Assembly: GCF_008124765.1 (NCBI RefSeq)
Contig: NZ_VNHS01000018.1
Location: 24,282-88,281 of the forward strand
DNA length: 64,000 nt
Origin: Paenibacillus methanolicus
Lineage (GTDB): Bacteria > Bacillota > Bacilli > Paenibacillales > Paenibacillaceae
Reading direction: 5' to 3'
The position numbers and the translations under genes are program-made. Below, piece by piece: positions 1 to 8,982 of the stretch. The notes under the pieces were generated by a model that was given only the letters and a program-made list of their open reading frames with translations, made no database searches and had not been told where the DNA came from. Numbering within the stretch: the stretch's first letter is position 1; each line of letters begins with the position of its first letter.

Positions 1-253
1 ATGATTAACCACAGTCAAATGAATGGCTGGATTGGATGCTGAGAGTTAAGCTGGTTGAGGGGGCTCCGTCTTTCGTGAGAAGCGTTCGATCGAAGAAGGA
101 GAAAAATTCGTGAAGTCGATGATTATAGATCGCGGATTGGGTCAAGTGGATTGAGCTCGCTACTGCAGCTCAAATCCGCTTGCGCGACGCTGGCCCTATT
201 GGATTAAATTCGACAACAGTAGACAAAGAATAACAAAATGTCCCCAACACCGA
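1..253. other. left-edge non-coding stretch
   Basis: No reading frame of useful length or recognisable RNA was found here. Together with the promoter and riboswitch that follow it forms the upstream region of the first gene at 476. Confidence 0.5.
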
Positions 254-282
254 TTTACGAGCTTCTAGACTCGTGTTATGAT
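254..282 (+). promoter_or_regulatory. sigma-A promoter before the riboswitch
   Basis: TTTACG at 254-259 and TATGAT at 277-282 are separated by exactly 17 bases. The -10 is good and the -35 is weak. The expected start near 289 lies about 30 bases before the riboswitch, so this fits as the promoter of the riboswitch-controlled transcript. Confidence 0.5.
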
Positions 283-316
283 CTATTTAATTAAGACTAT
301 GTACTCAGCCAATGTG

Positions 317-404
317 CTGAAAAAAGGCAAACCCGTACGAAAGTCGGGGACGCAAAGCCACGGGTCTACTCCTGTTGAACAGGAATGACAGCCGGGCTGC
401 TCGA
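317..404 (+). promoter_or_regulatory. cyclic-di-GMP-I (GEMM) riboswitch
   Basis: The conserved GEMM elements occur in the right order: GGCAAACC at 326-333, a CGAAAG tetraloop-type hairpin at 338-343, GGGACGCAAAGCC at about 347-359, then a second hairpin with a variable loop (about 362-384) and a GACAGCCGGGCTGC receptor/3' strand at about 387-400. The base aligning with Vc2 G20 is G and the intercalating A of GCAAAG is present, which is known for the cyclic-di-GMP-binding form rather than the cGAMP-binding variant. A clear terminator or anti-terminator does not stand out, although a short GCC/GGC stem followed by TTTT lies at about 405-419. It precedes the DUF4832 gene at 476. Confidence 0.85.
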
Positions 405-475
405 CGCCGTTGGCTTTTCTTATCCAATGCGTCGCGCTCCTCACACTCAATCATGACCAAGGGAGAATTAGCGCG

Positions 476-2377
476 ATGAAAACGAAATTCATGCTTACCG
501 TCTTCGCATGTTGCTTACTGTTTCAGACCTTATTCGTTCAAACGGCCGCCCACGCTTCCGCCGATCGCGCATCCAACTGGGCCGCGCTCAATTACGCGCC
601 CTATACCAAGGGGCTCGAAGTTAACCCGCTTAAAGGTTTTGTCCCCTACGACGCCGCAAATTCTTCCTTCCCGCACAGCATGGAGTGGTTCAGCCTTCCG
701 CTGAGCAGCCTTCAAACCGGCATGCAGACCTTCAACTGGACTCCGCTTGAGAAAAAGCTCGACGAAGCCGCAAGCCGTGGCCATCAAGCCGTCTTCCGTA
801 TTTATCTCGACTATCCCGGCGAGGCTATCGGCGTTCCCCGGTTTCTGATCGACGCCGGCGTTCCCATGCGCAGCTATAGCGCATTCGATAATGAGACAAG
901 CATGGCGCCGGACTGGAATAACGAATTGCTGCTGACCGCCATGACCAATTTTATCGGAGCCTTCGGCAAGAAATACGACCGCGACCCTCGCATCGGTTAT
1001 ATTACGGCCGGCTTGTACGGCTTTTGGGGCGAATGGCATGTCTATCCTTACGATAGCGGTACCGGAACTGCGAATTGGTCCATGAGCTCCGCTAATCAAG
1101 TCCGCCTGCTTGAAGCTTACCGCGATGCATTCTCGCATACGCAGATCCTTCTGCGCAACACAACCGAAGGAGCCGCGTCGACTTCGCTGCTCCAGCAATT
1201 CGGCTTTCATGACGATTCCTTCGCCTATAGTACAATCGGTCCCGAAACTTGGCAGTTCGCTCCTTCCTTGCAGCTTGCGGGGCTCTCTAATCAATGGAGA
1301 ACCCATGCCGTGGGCGGCGAGCTTAGGCCCGAGTTGCAGTCCAGCATCTTCGCCGGCGGCGATCAAGGTCAAGGATTCCAAGCTTCCGTCGATGCTACCC
1401 ATATTTCATGGATGATCAACAACCACGTGTTTGATCACGAGGTCGCCGGTTCGGAACTAACGCAATCGCTTAACGCCCATAATTCGTTAGGGTATCAACT
1501 GCATATCCCCGCCGTTAATATTCCGCGAACTATCGCTAACGGCGCGGTTCAGGTCGGCGTACAAATTCAAAACAAAGGCAACGCGCCGTTCTATTATCCT
1601 TGGCAAACCGAAATCGGACTGCTGGGTTCGAACGGCTCGATCGTTCGCGCTGCGGGCGGCATAAATCTGAATCTGCCGGAGATTCAACCAGGGGCTGAAG
1701 CCGTGACGCGCTTCTTGGACATCGACATGAGCGGCCTTCCTCAAGGCACCTACAAAATCGCGCTCCGCGTTGTCAATCCGCTCCCCAACGGGTCGCCGGT
1801 ACGGTTTGCCACCGAGGGACAAGATCAAGATGCGGAAGGCTGGATGACGCTAGGCTCAACCGCGATCGTACCCGAAGCGCCGTCCGCTCCGTCTACCGGC
1901 CTGCCGACGACTGCGCCATCTGCTCCGGTTGATCCGGCGGCCAGCATGATGCTGGATAACTTCAACGAAGCGGATCAATGGTCGCGAACCAATGATTTGG
2001 GATTGTGGACCGGCGCCAACTCCTTTGACAACGGCGGAGGCAGTATCGATAACGGAGCGCTAATGCTGAACTACCGGGGCGATGGATATTTCGGCAGCGA
2101 TTTGAAGAACATCAATCTGAGCGGCTACAAGAAGATGATCATTCGCGTTAAGGGCAGCGCCGGCGGCGAAGAAAACCATGTTAAACTGCAGCTTGGCGGC
2201 GTAAACAAGTTCCTCTCCAAATGGTCCTCCTCGGTCATCGCCACCGAGTATGCCGACATCGTGATCGACTTGAAAGCAAGCGGCGTTAATCTGGCTTCCC
2301 CAAAAGCGCTGAAGATGACGTTTTGGCACGGGTATACAGGCACGATCTGGATTGACGAGATCCGATTTGAAGCCTAA
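476..2377 (+). CDS. secreted DUF4832 protein with C-terminal carbohydrate-binding-like domain
   Basis: A 633-residue exported protein. The start is the ATG at 476, behind GGGAG at 461-465; the longer open frame upstream runs through the end of the riboswitch leader. Residues 1-27 form a signal peptide ending AHA. The body (about 40-470) carries the DUF4874/DUF4832 pattern, with NPLKGF near the start, a barrel-like segment with FRIYLDYPG and a GFWGEWH motif, and a C-terminal beta domain. A Pro/Ser/Thr linker (about 475-495) leads into a beta-sandwich of about 140 residues resembling carbohydrate-binding domains. The DUF4832 family is glycosidase-like but its activity is not established. The riboswitch in front and the Pel operon downstream suggest (inference) a cyclic-di-GMP-controlled extracellular protein acting on or binding matrix polysaccharide. 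Confidence 0.8.
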   Translation: MKTKFMLTVFACCLLFQTLFVQTAAHASADRASNWAALNYAPYTKGLEVNPLKGFVPYDAANSSFPHSMEWFSLPLSSLQTGMQTFNWTPLEKKLDEAASRGHQAVFRIYLDYPGEAIGVPRFLIDAGVPMRSYSAFDNETSMAPDWNNELLLTAMTNFIGAFGKKYDRDPRIGYITAGLYGFWGEWHVYPYDSGTGTANWSMSSANQVRLLEAYRDAFSHTQILLRNTTEGAASTSLLQQFGFHDDSFAYSTIGPETWQFAPSLQLAGLSNQWRTHAVGGELRPELQSSIFAGGDQGQGFQASVDATHISWMINNHVFDHEVAGSELTQSLNAHNSLGYQLHIPAVNIPRTIANGAVQVGVQIQNKGNAPFYYPWQTEIGLLGSNGSIVRAAGGINLNLPEIQPGAEAVTRFLDIDMSGLPQGTYKIALRVVNPLPNGSPVRFATEGQDQDAEGWMTLGSTAIVPEAPSAPSTGLPTTAPSAPVDPAASMMLDNFNEADQWSRTNDLGLWTGANSFDNGGGSIDNGALMLNYRGDGYFGSDLKNINLSGYKKMIIRVKGSAGGEENHVKLQLGGVNKFLSKWSSSVIATEYADIVIDLKASGVNLASPKALKMTFWHGYTGTIWIDEIRFEA

Positions 2378-2395
2378 TCGCAAAAACGAAAAACG

Positions 2396-2435
2396 AAACG
2401 GCCTTCTCCCTCGTAACCGGGAGCAAGGCCGTTTT
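2396..2435. terminator. bidirectional terminator between convergent DUF4832 genes
   Basis: A strong hairpin with arms AAACGGCCTT (2396-2405) and AAGGCCGTTT (2425-2434) and an inner CTCCC/GGGAG extension. It is followed by TTTTA on the plus strand and by a T-rich run on the minus strand, so it can end both convergent genes. Confidence 0.8.
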
Positions 2436-2468
2436 AGCGTGCGTATTCATCTAACCCTCAAGCTACAC

Positions 2469-3863
2469 TTATTGGATGACCTCCAGCTCTCCGATCTTAT
2501 ATCTGCCGTCCGTCGTTCTGCCTTCATTCGCGAAATCGATCCCGGGCTGACCCGTGACGGGATCTACGATTGCAGCGGATAGCTCATACGTTCCCGGAGC
2601 AAGCCCTCGCGCTATGGGCAAATGAACGATCGCCTCATTCGTGCCCGGCAGCCACTTTCGGATATCGGCCCCGCTTCGAATGGAGCTCACGACCTTCCCG
2701 GATGCATCCGCCAACGTAAGTTCCAACGGCCACCGGAAGTAGAACGGGGCAATGCCCTTATTCTTCGCCAGCAGGCGGATATGCAGCGTATCCCCGGGCT
2801 TTCGTATTTCTTCATAGACCGTTTTGTACAGAACGAAACGATAGCCGATCGTCTTCAAGAACCGGTCGATATTCGCCTGCAGCGGTCCGCCCGCTTCTGC
2901 TCTGACCGGCGAATTCGGCCCCATCCACGAAACATGCGTTAATTGGGCTTGATAAAGCGTCTCCTTGATTTGCGCATCGCTGAAGTAATTCAGCACGTTA
3001 GCGCTAAATTCCCCGCCGCTTGGAGCATTCTTCCAAAAGTCGGGCATCGCCGGCTCCTTCTTTTGGGTTAACCAGGAGACGTAGCCATTCTTATACCAAT
3101 CGTAAAATCCGTCGACCGTCGCATCTCTTTTGCCGAACGCATCATTATAAAGCCCCATTTTATGGTTGAGCGCGATCTCGTGCGGCCTGCGCATCAGCAG
3201 CGGTTTATTCGTAAAATACCGAACGTAATGACCTGCGTATTGGTCGGTTACCCGCTGCCCGGGAAAGTCGATCGGATTTTCGCCTTCATCCATCGTATGC
3301 CATTCTCCCCAGTGCCCGATGCTGCCAAGCTGTACAAAGGCAATTAGAGGATCCGCGTTGTAACGTCGCGCAACTTCGGCAATAAGCCGTTCGTGATAGC
3401 GGATTAAAATCGTATTCGCGTAATCGGGGCTAAACCCTTGACCGTATTCGTCGTCATACCAAACGCCGGCTTCGTCTATTTCCTCGTACAGCCAATCCGG
3501 TATATCCATATGGGATACATCGGACGGGTAATCCAGCACGATTCTAAGATTGATTTTAACCCCTTGCGCCCGCCATTCCTCAAAATGGAACGTCTGCTCG
3601 ATTTCTTCGAAGGCGAATCGTCCCTTTTCAGGTTCCAAGTCTCGCCACGTCAAATTGGCATGAACCAATTGGACAGGTTGAACTACATCCAAAGTCCTGC
3701 TATCCCCGACAAAACCCATGTAAGGATTGTGCAGCACCTCGCTCGTTTCAACGGGGAAAGAGACGGTTTTCCCATCAGTTCCCGCGTTCATGGGGGTCGC
3801 CACAAATAGTATACTTACAATACCTAGGAATATCAAAATACCTTTTTCGACATTTTTCGGCAC
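2469..3863 (-). CDS. secreted DUF4832 family protein (paralogue)
   Basis: 464 residues from a GTG start preceded closely by GGGAG. Residues 1-28 form a signal peptide or membrane anchor (hydrophobic stretch ending ATPMNA). The rest is the DUF4874/DUF4832 fold: NPYMGF near residue 46, a RIVLDYPS strand, IGHWGEWHTM, and the beta domain after about 330. It is clearly homologous to the neighbour at 476-2377 (both share the NPxxGF, LDYP and GEWH motifs) but lacks the linker and C-terminal sugar-binding-like domain. It is convergent with that gene and divergent from the Pel operon at 4039, with which it shares a 175-base promoter region. Its function is unknown; a role on extracellular polysaccharide is an inference from context. 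Confidence 0.75.
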   Translation of the reverse strand: MPKNVEKGILIFLGIVSILFVATPMNAGTDGKTVSFPVETSEVLHNPYMGFVGDSRTLDVVQPVQLVHANLTWRDLEPEKGRFAFEEIEQTFHFEEWRAQGVKINLRIVLDYPSDVSHMDIPDWLYEEIDEAGVWYDDEYGQGFSPDYANTILIRYHERLIAEVARRYNADPLIAFVQLGSIGHWGEWHTMDEGENPIDFPGQRVTDQYAGHYVRYFTNKPLLMRRPHEIALNHKMGLYNDAFGKRDATVDGFYDWYKNGYVSWLTQKKEPAMPDFWKNAPSGGEFSANVLNYFSDAQIKETLYQAQLTHVSWMGPNSPVRAEAGGPLQANIDRFLKTIGYRFVLYKTVYEEIRKPGDTLHIRLLAKNKGIAPFYFRWPLELTLADASGKVVSSIRSGADIRKWLPGTNEAIVHLPIARGLAPGTYELSAAIVDPVTGQPGIDFANEGRTTDGRYKIGELEVIQ

Positions 3864-4038
3864 TTTTCTCCCTGCTTTTCTCCTGGATTTGCCCGAACGT
3901 TTCTTTCGTGTCAGTCATGCAAATCTTTGCACGATCATACCAAGGTTCTATAACCATTTGTTAGCAAGCAACCGATAACATTACTTTAGCATCCTTTAAT
4001 TATGCCCCTAAAACATAGATTGGAGCTGTTCCTACCTC

Positions 4039-6231
4039 ATGAAAGTATTAATAACGGGCGGATACGGATTTATTGGATCGTTTGTTGCCGAGCGGTTTCA
4101 CAAAGAAGGCTACGACGTTTATATTATCGACAACCTATCGACAGGAAGCAAGAACAATGTCGAATTTAAACACAAATCTTATCTCCTCGCCGTAGAAGAC
4201 CGAAAATGCGAGGAAATTTTTCGCAGCAACGGCTTCGATATCGTCGTCCACCTGGCGGCCCAAGTGGATGTGGTCACTTCGATGGAAAACCCGAGGCTGG
4301 ACACCAAGTCCAACATACTCGGCTTATCGAATATGCTTAACCTTTCTGCCAAATACGGCGTCAAAAAGTTTATTTTCGCTTCCTCCGCCGCCGTGTACGG
4401 CTTGAACGATTCGCTGCCTATTCCCGAACATGCGGCCTTGAATCCGATTTCCCCATACGGGATGAACAAAATGCTCGGCGAAACTTATTGCGCCAAATGG
4501 AAGGAAATTTACGGTCTCGATACGTTATGCTTCCGCTTCTCCAACGTCTACGGACCTCGTCAAGGCCGCGGGGGCGAAGGCGGCGTCGTTTCGATTTTCA
4601 TGGAGCACGCGATAACCGGCAAATCGTTGACCGTCTTCGGCGATGGCGGGCAAACCCGCGATTTCATTTATGTCGAGGATGTGGCCGATGCCATCTATCG
4701 CTCCTCTTATTCCATGCTCGGCGGCGTATACAACCTTTCGACGAATCAAGAAAGCAGCGTTAATCGCCTGATCGAGACGCTGCGCGACTTGCACGGCGAC
4801 ATTCAAGTGCTGCGCAAAGAGTCCCGCCCTGGCGATATCTACCGCTCCACGCTAGATAACAGCGCCATCGCGCGATCCCTGGACTGGTCGCCTAAATACG
4901 ATATCGGCGAAGGTCTTGCGCGCACCTATGCCTGGTTCGCCCAAGCAGCGACCGAGGAACAAGCCAGCCAACGTTCCGCCGATGCCAAGAGCGCTTCGCC
5001 TCGCATGGAAAAGTTTGCGCTTGTTAAATCCTACCTGGAGAACATATTGGCTTTCTCCGTGCTCGTATGGGCAACCGTCACGCTGGAAGACACATCCTTT
5101 TATACGATCGATCTAAAGCTCATGTACATCATTATCATTGGCATCCTCTACGGCAGCCGTCAATCCGTAATCGCCGTCATGTTGTCCGTCGGGCTTTACG
5201 TCTATCAACAATTGGACAATGGCCGGGATATGATCGCCTTGCTTTATGATACGAACTTCTTCTTCCAGACCGCGCTTTACTTGTTTATCGGACTGATTGT
5301 GGGCTATTCCGTGGAACGCCGCAATAACCAGTTGAAAGGTAAGGAGCACCAGCTTGAGATTCTCGAGGAGAAACATGCCTTTCTGAGCGAGGTGTACGAT
5401 GAAACCCGCACGGTGAAAGAAGAACTGCAGCAGCAAATTCTCAACAACGGCGACAGCTTCGGCAAGCTCTATTCGATTACGAAAGAGCTCGAGAGCCTGG
5501 AACCGGAACATATTTTCAATTCTACCGTGTCGGTCGTGGAAGAAATCATGAAGACCAAGAGCGTCACCATTCATACGGTGAACAAATCGGGCACCTTCCT
5601 CCGGTTGGCTGCTCATTCGAATCGCATACCCGGCCTGAAAAAATCGTTGCAAGTTCGCGACTACGCCTATTTGTCGGAGTTATTGCGCCGAAAGCAAATT
5701 TTCGTCAACCGGGAACTGCAAAGCGACCTCCCGCTGATCGCCGCGCCCGTCGTGATCCAAGGGGAGGTTATCGCCGTCATCGCGCTGCATCATTTGGACT
5801 TCGAGCGCTTCTCGCTTTATTACGAAAACTTGTTTAAAACCATTACCGAGCTCGTCTCTTCCGCCCTCTTCCGCGCGCATGCCTATATTGAAGCCAACGG
5901 CAGCATGCGCTATGTAGAGGGGACCGCCAAGCGGGTACTGCGGCCGGAAACATTCGCCGATATACGGACGAGCAAAAAGCTGGCCGCCCAAAAGAACGGC
6001 GTCGACTATGTCCTGCTCGCGGCTGGCGAATTTCTCGATACGAGTCCTCAAGATATTCAAACCATCAGCGAATCGCTGCGGGAATCGGACTACTTGGGCG
6101 TTGACGAACAAGGCCAATTGCTCATCCTGCTGAGCAACTCCAGCAAAGAGGAAGCGGCGATCGTGATGAACCGTCTGCAGCCAAAGCAGATCCGTCTGCG
6201 TCTCGTGCAGGAGGATTTACTCTATGCTTGA
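4039..6231 (+). CDS. pelD: SDR nucleotide-sugar epimerase fused to PelD cyclic-di-GMP receptor
   Basis: A 730-residue two-part protein. Residues 1-305 are an extended SDR epimerase with the NAD motif GGYGFIG (7-13), the SSAAVYG strand and catalytic Y140xxxK144. Residues 334-424 hold about four membrane helices, followed by a coiled coil, a GAF domain (about 465-600) and a degenerate GGDEF-like domain (about 623-730) that keeps an RESD sequence at 681-684, matching the RxxD cyclic-di-GMP I-site that PelD uses. In known systems PelD binds cyclic-di-GMP and switches on PelF, and the SDR enzyme PelX makes UDP-GalNAc for Pel. The fusion suggests (inference) precursor supply tethered to the regulatory scaffold. 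It is first in the operon, and its end overlaps pelE by 8 bases. Confidence 0.88.
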   Translation: MKVLITGGYGFIGSFVAERFHKEGYDVYIIDNLSTGSKNNVEFKHKSYLLAVEDRKCEEIFRSNGFDIVVHLAAQVDVVTSMENPRLDTKSNILGLSNMLNLSAKYGVKKFIFASSAAVYGLNDSLPIPEHAALNPISPYGMNKMLGETYCAKWKEIYGLDTLCFRFSNVYGPRQGRGGEGGVVSIFMEHAITGKSLTVFGDGGQTRDFIYVEDVADAIYRSSYSMLGGVYNLSTNQESSVNRLIETLRDLHGDIQVLRKESRPGDIYRSTLDNSAIARSLDWSPKYDIGEGLARTYAWFAQAATEEQASQRSADAKSASPRMEKFALVKSYLENILAFSVLVWATVTLEDTSFYTIDLKLMYIIIIGILYGSRQSVIAVMLSVGLYVYQQLDNGRDMIALLYDTNFFFQTALYLFIGLIVGYSVERRNNQLKGKEHQLEILEEKHAFLSEVYDETRTVKEELQQQILNNGDSFGKLYSITKELESLEPEHIFNSTVSVVEEIMKTKSVTIHTVNKSGTFLRLAAHSNRIPGLKKSLQVRDYAYLSELLRRKQIFVNRELQSDLPLIAAPVVIQGEVIAVIALHHLDFERFSLYYENLFKTITELVSSALFRAHAYIEANGSMRYVEGTAKRVLRPETFADIRTSKKLAAQKNGVDYVLLAAGEFLDTSPQDIQTISESLRESDYLGVDEQGQLLILLSNSSKEEAAIVMNRLQPKQIRLRLVQEDLLYA

Positions 6232-7141
6232 TTGGTTATTCCTGTTCTACGTAATCAGCGTAGGCGTTTGGTTCGGTCTCCGTTACAAGCGCGAGAAATC
6301 CGAATTCGCCGTTCGCTTTGCGTTTGCCGTCGCCTTCCCTCTTGCAGGACTGATGCTCCCGATCTTCTGGCGAAAACGGTGGCATGAACGCAATCGGCAG
6401 CACGTCGAGCAGCGTATCGCCGAAATCGACGAAGCGACCTCTAACGAGGGGCGTTTCCCCGCGCCGACCGTCATCCGGAAGCTTGAAGTCGAGAACGAAG
6501 TGAACATCGTTCCATTCGAGGAGGCCTTGATTCTCAATGAAGTCGGAACGAGGCGCCGGGCCATGATCGATTTGCTCAAGAAGGATACGATGGAATATCT
6601 CGACGTATTGCGGCTCGCCGTTAGCAACGAGGACACCGAAACGTCGCATTACGCGGTAAGCGCCGTCGTGGAAATCAAGCGTAAGCTAAACCTGGCCATG
6701 CAGGACCTGGCGGTTAAATACGAAGAAAACAAATCGGACCTTCATCTTCTTCGCGCTTATGCCGACATTCTTCGTATGTACATGCGCAGCGGTTTCCTTG
6801 ACCATCGGACGATGCTGAAACTTCAAACCACGTATATCGATGTTCTCGAGCATTGGATTGTCTCGGATCCCAAGGAAGCTCACGCGTTTAAGGAAGCGAT
6901 CGATACCCAGATCGACATCGGCCTATTCGAAGCGGCCGAGCGTAATGCCCGGTTATATTTAGAACAGCTGCCGCTGGACGAGGATGCTTATCTGGCGCTT
7001 ATGAAAGTGCACTTCTCCAACCGTCAATACGAACGGCTTCAACAGACGCTCGAACGGCTCAAGCAATCGCCAATCCGGTTATCCAATCACGCGTTGACGT
7101 TAGTTAGGTTCTGGTCGGAAGGAGTTTCGCCGAAATCATGA
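6224..7141 (+). CDS. pelE: PelE-like membrane scaffold protein
   Basis: 305 residues. Two membrane helices lie at the N terminus (about 1-20 and 30-50), followed by a soluble all-helical region with repeat-like helices of TPR character (about 95-300). PelE in Pel systems is an inner-membrane TPR protein that sits with PelD, PelF and PelG in the synthase complex. Sequence alone would be weak evidence. The call rests on topology, length and position between PelD and PelA, the order described for the Bacillus cereus cluster. It overlaps the previous gene by 8 bases and the next by the ATGA at 7138-7141, so it is translationally coupled. Confidence 0.75.
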   Translation: MLDWLFLFYVISVGVWFGLRYKREKSEFAVRFAFAVAFPLAGLMLPIFWRKRWHERNRQHVEQRIAEIDEATSNEGRFPAPTVIRKLEVENEVNIVPFEEALILNEVGTRRRAMIDLLKKDTMEYLDVLRLAVSNEDTETSHYAVSAVVEIKRKLNLAMQDLAVKYEENKSDLHLLRAYADILRMYMRSGFLDHRTMLKLQTTYIDVLEHWIVSDPKEAHAFKEAIDTQIDIGLFEAAERNARLYLEQLPLDEDAYLALMKVHFSNRQYERLQQTLERLKQSPIRLSNHALTLVRFWSEGVSPKS

Positions 7142-8979
7142 ACGATTCGCCAATTAAAATAAAAAGCAACATGGTCGTCATCCTTATTCTTATCGTGGCT
7201 TTCGCGCTCGTGGTTCAAATCACCCGTTCGCAATACGTACTACGGTTTAATTCCAATCAGGAACAGGTAAAGAGCGTTCAGAGCTGGAAACAGGATGCCG
7301 AGGCCCCCAATCCGCCGATTGCTTCAGCATCTTTGCCGTTCTGCCTAATGTACGACGGAACGGACGAAGCGAGCACGAAGATGATGGATCAAGCCGCTCA
7401 CGTCCTCTCGTACATGAAACGGCCTTCCGCTGCATTCGATATTCGCCAGGCTCCGCTGCAGCCGGAGGGATGCACGGCTATCTTGATTTCCTTCCAGCAG
7501 ATGAATCTGCTCGGCGATCCTGATAAGATTGCCGAATATGTCCGGAACGGCGGTTATGTGTTCCAGCTCATCCAGCCGGAAGAAGATGCCGCATTCTACC
7601 GACTATACCGCAAAATGGGCATTCTCAATTCGGGACAGATCAGTCCCAGCAAAGGCGTAAAACTCGAGCAAAACGTGCTGATCGGCGAAAAAGATCTCCT
7701 GATCGCGGACGAATTCATCATCAACACCGTGATGGACGTCGAGCTTGATCCGAACAGCCGCTTGCTGATGTCCACCGCCGAAGGCGTCCCGTTAATGTGG
7801 GATCATGTTTACGGAAAAGGAAAATTCATGGTGTTTAACGGCACCATGCTGCAGGAGAAAATCAATCGAGGCCTGATTGCCGGCGGAATTTCGTTGCTTC
7901 TGCCCGATTTCATCTACCCGATTTTCGATGCCAAGGTCATGTATATCGACGACTTCCCTGCCCCGATCGGCCAAACGGTCGACGCCGCCATTTATAAGGA
8001 ATTCCGGCTCGATCGTCCGGCTTTCTTCAAACAAATCTGGTGGCCCGATATGTTGAAGACGGCCAAACGGCATACTATCAAATACACCGCCGTACTAATC
8101 GAGTCCTATAATGACAAGGTTACCCCGCCATTCGAGGCTCCGAACGACGCCGACGAAGAAGGACTGATTTCCTTTGGCAGGGAAGTGATCAAGAGCGGCG
8201 GCGAAATCGGCTTGCATGGTTATAATCACCAATCTCTCGTCTTGGATCAAGCCGTCTCGGACGAGTTTGGCTATCAAGCTTGGGCGAATACGAACGACAT
8301 GCAAAATTCCATACAAGAAGCCATCCAATTTACGAAAAGATCGTTTCCTAGCTATACCATGCTCGGCTATGTGCCGCCTTCCAACGTTCTCAGCAGCGAA
8401 GGGCGCCAAACGATTAAACAGGCGTGGCCGGAACTAGCCGTTATTTCCTCGCTTTATGCCGAGGACATCACCGGCTTGTCTTATGTACAGGAGTTCGAAT
8501 TAGCGAAGGACGGCGTCCTGGAGATGCCGCGCATCACCTCCGGCTACTTCGAACAAGCTTTCGAGCGCTGGGCCGAAGCCAGTACGATGACGACGCTCGG
8601 CTTCTATTCCCACTTCATCCATCCGGACGATCTGCTCAGCCCGGAGCGCAGCAACAATATGAATTGGGAACAACTGCTCGAGGAATATGACCATCTGCTG
8701 GCGCGCGTGGAGAAAACTTACCCGTGGCTGACGCCCAAAACTTCTACCGAAGCCGCAATCGGCGTGAAGCGGACGCTGCAAGCCCAGGTCGAATGGGAAC
8801 AGGATTCCGGCAAAATTACGGGACGCGTGCACGACTTCGAGAACGAGCTGTCATTCGTATTGCGAAGCGACAAAAAAATCGGCTCGCTATCCGGATGCAC
8901 GGTCAAGAAAATCGATGCCGGCACCTATTTAGTCGTGGCTTCCAAGGCAAACTTTACTATTGAATTAAGCGAGGCATAA
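7138..8979 (+). CDS. pelA: PelA-type polysaccharide deacetylase (DUF2194)
   Basis: 613 residues with one N-terminal membrane anchor (about 11-30) and the rest predicted extracellular. A Rossmann-like N-terminal half (about 60-245) is followed by a deacetylase-type barrel (about 262-560). The expected metal and catalytic residues are visible: D271-D272 in MYIDDF, the H360xxxH364 pair in HGYNH, and a later SHFIHPDD motif. A small beta domain closes the protein. In Gram-positive Pel clusters the PelA-DA protein de-N-acetylates the GalNAc-rich polymer. No glycoside hydrolase domain of the Pseudomonas PelA type is present, as expected for the Gram-positive form. The gene is coupled to pelE by ATGA and followed by pelF after 3 bases. 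Confidence 0.88.
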   Translation: MNDSPIKIKSNMVVILILIVAFALVVQITRSQYVLRFNSNQEQVKSVQSWKQDAEAPNPPIASASLPFCLMYDGTDEASTKMMDQAAHVLSYMKRPSAAFDIRQAPLQPEGCTAILISFQQMNLLGDPDKIAEYVRNGGYVFQLIQPEEDAAFYRLYRKMGILNSGQISPSKGVKLEQNVLIGEKDLLIADEFIINTVMDVELDPNSRLLMSTAEGVPLMWDHVYGKGKFMVFNGTMLQEKINRGLIAGGISLLLPDFIYPIFDAKVMYIDDFPAPIGQTVDAAIYKEFRLDRPAFFKQIWWPDMLKTAKRHTIKYTAVLIESYNDKVTPPFEAPNDADEEGLISFGREVIKSGGEIGLHGYNHQSLVLDQAVSDEFGYQAWANTNDMQNSIQEAIQFTKRSFPSYTMLGYVPPSNVLSSEGRQTIKQAWPELAVISSLYAEDITGLSYVQEFELAKDGVLEMPRITSGYFEQAFERWAEASTMTTLGFYSHFIHPDDLLSPERSNNMNWEQLLEEYDHLLARVEKTYPWLTPKTSTEAAIGVKRTLQAQVEWEQDSGKITGRVHDFENELSFVLRSDKKIGSLSGCTVKKIDAGTYLVVASKANFTIELSEA

Positions 8980-8982
8980 CCG

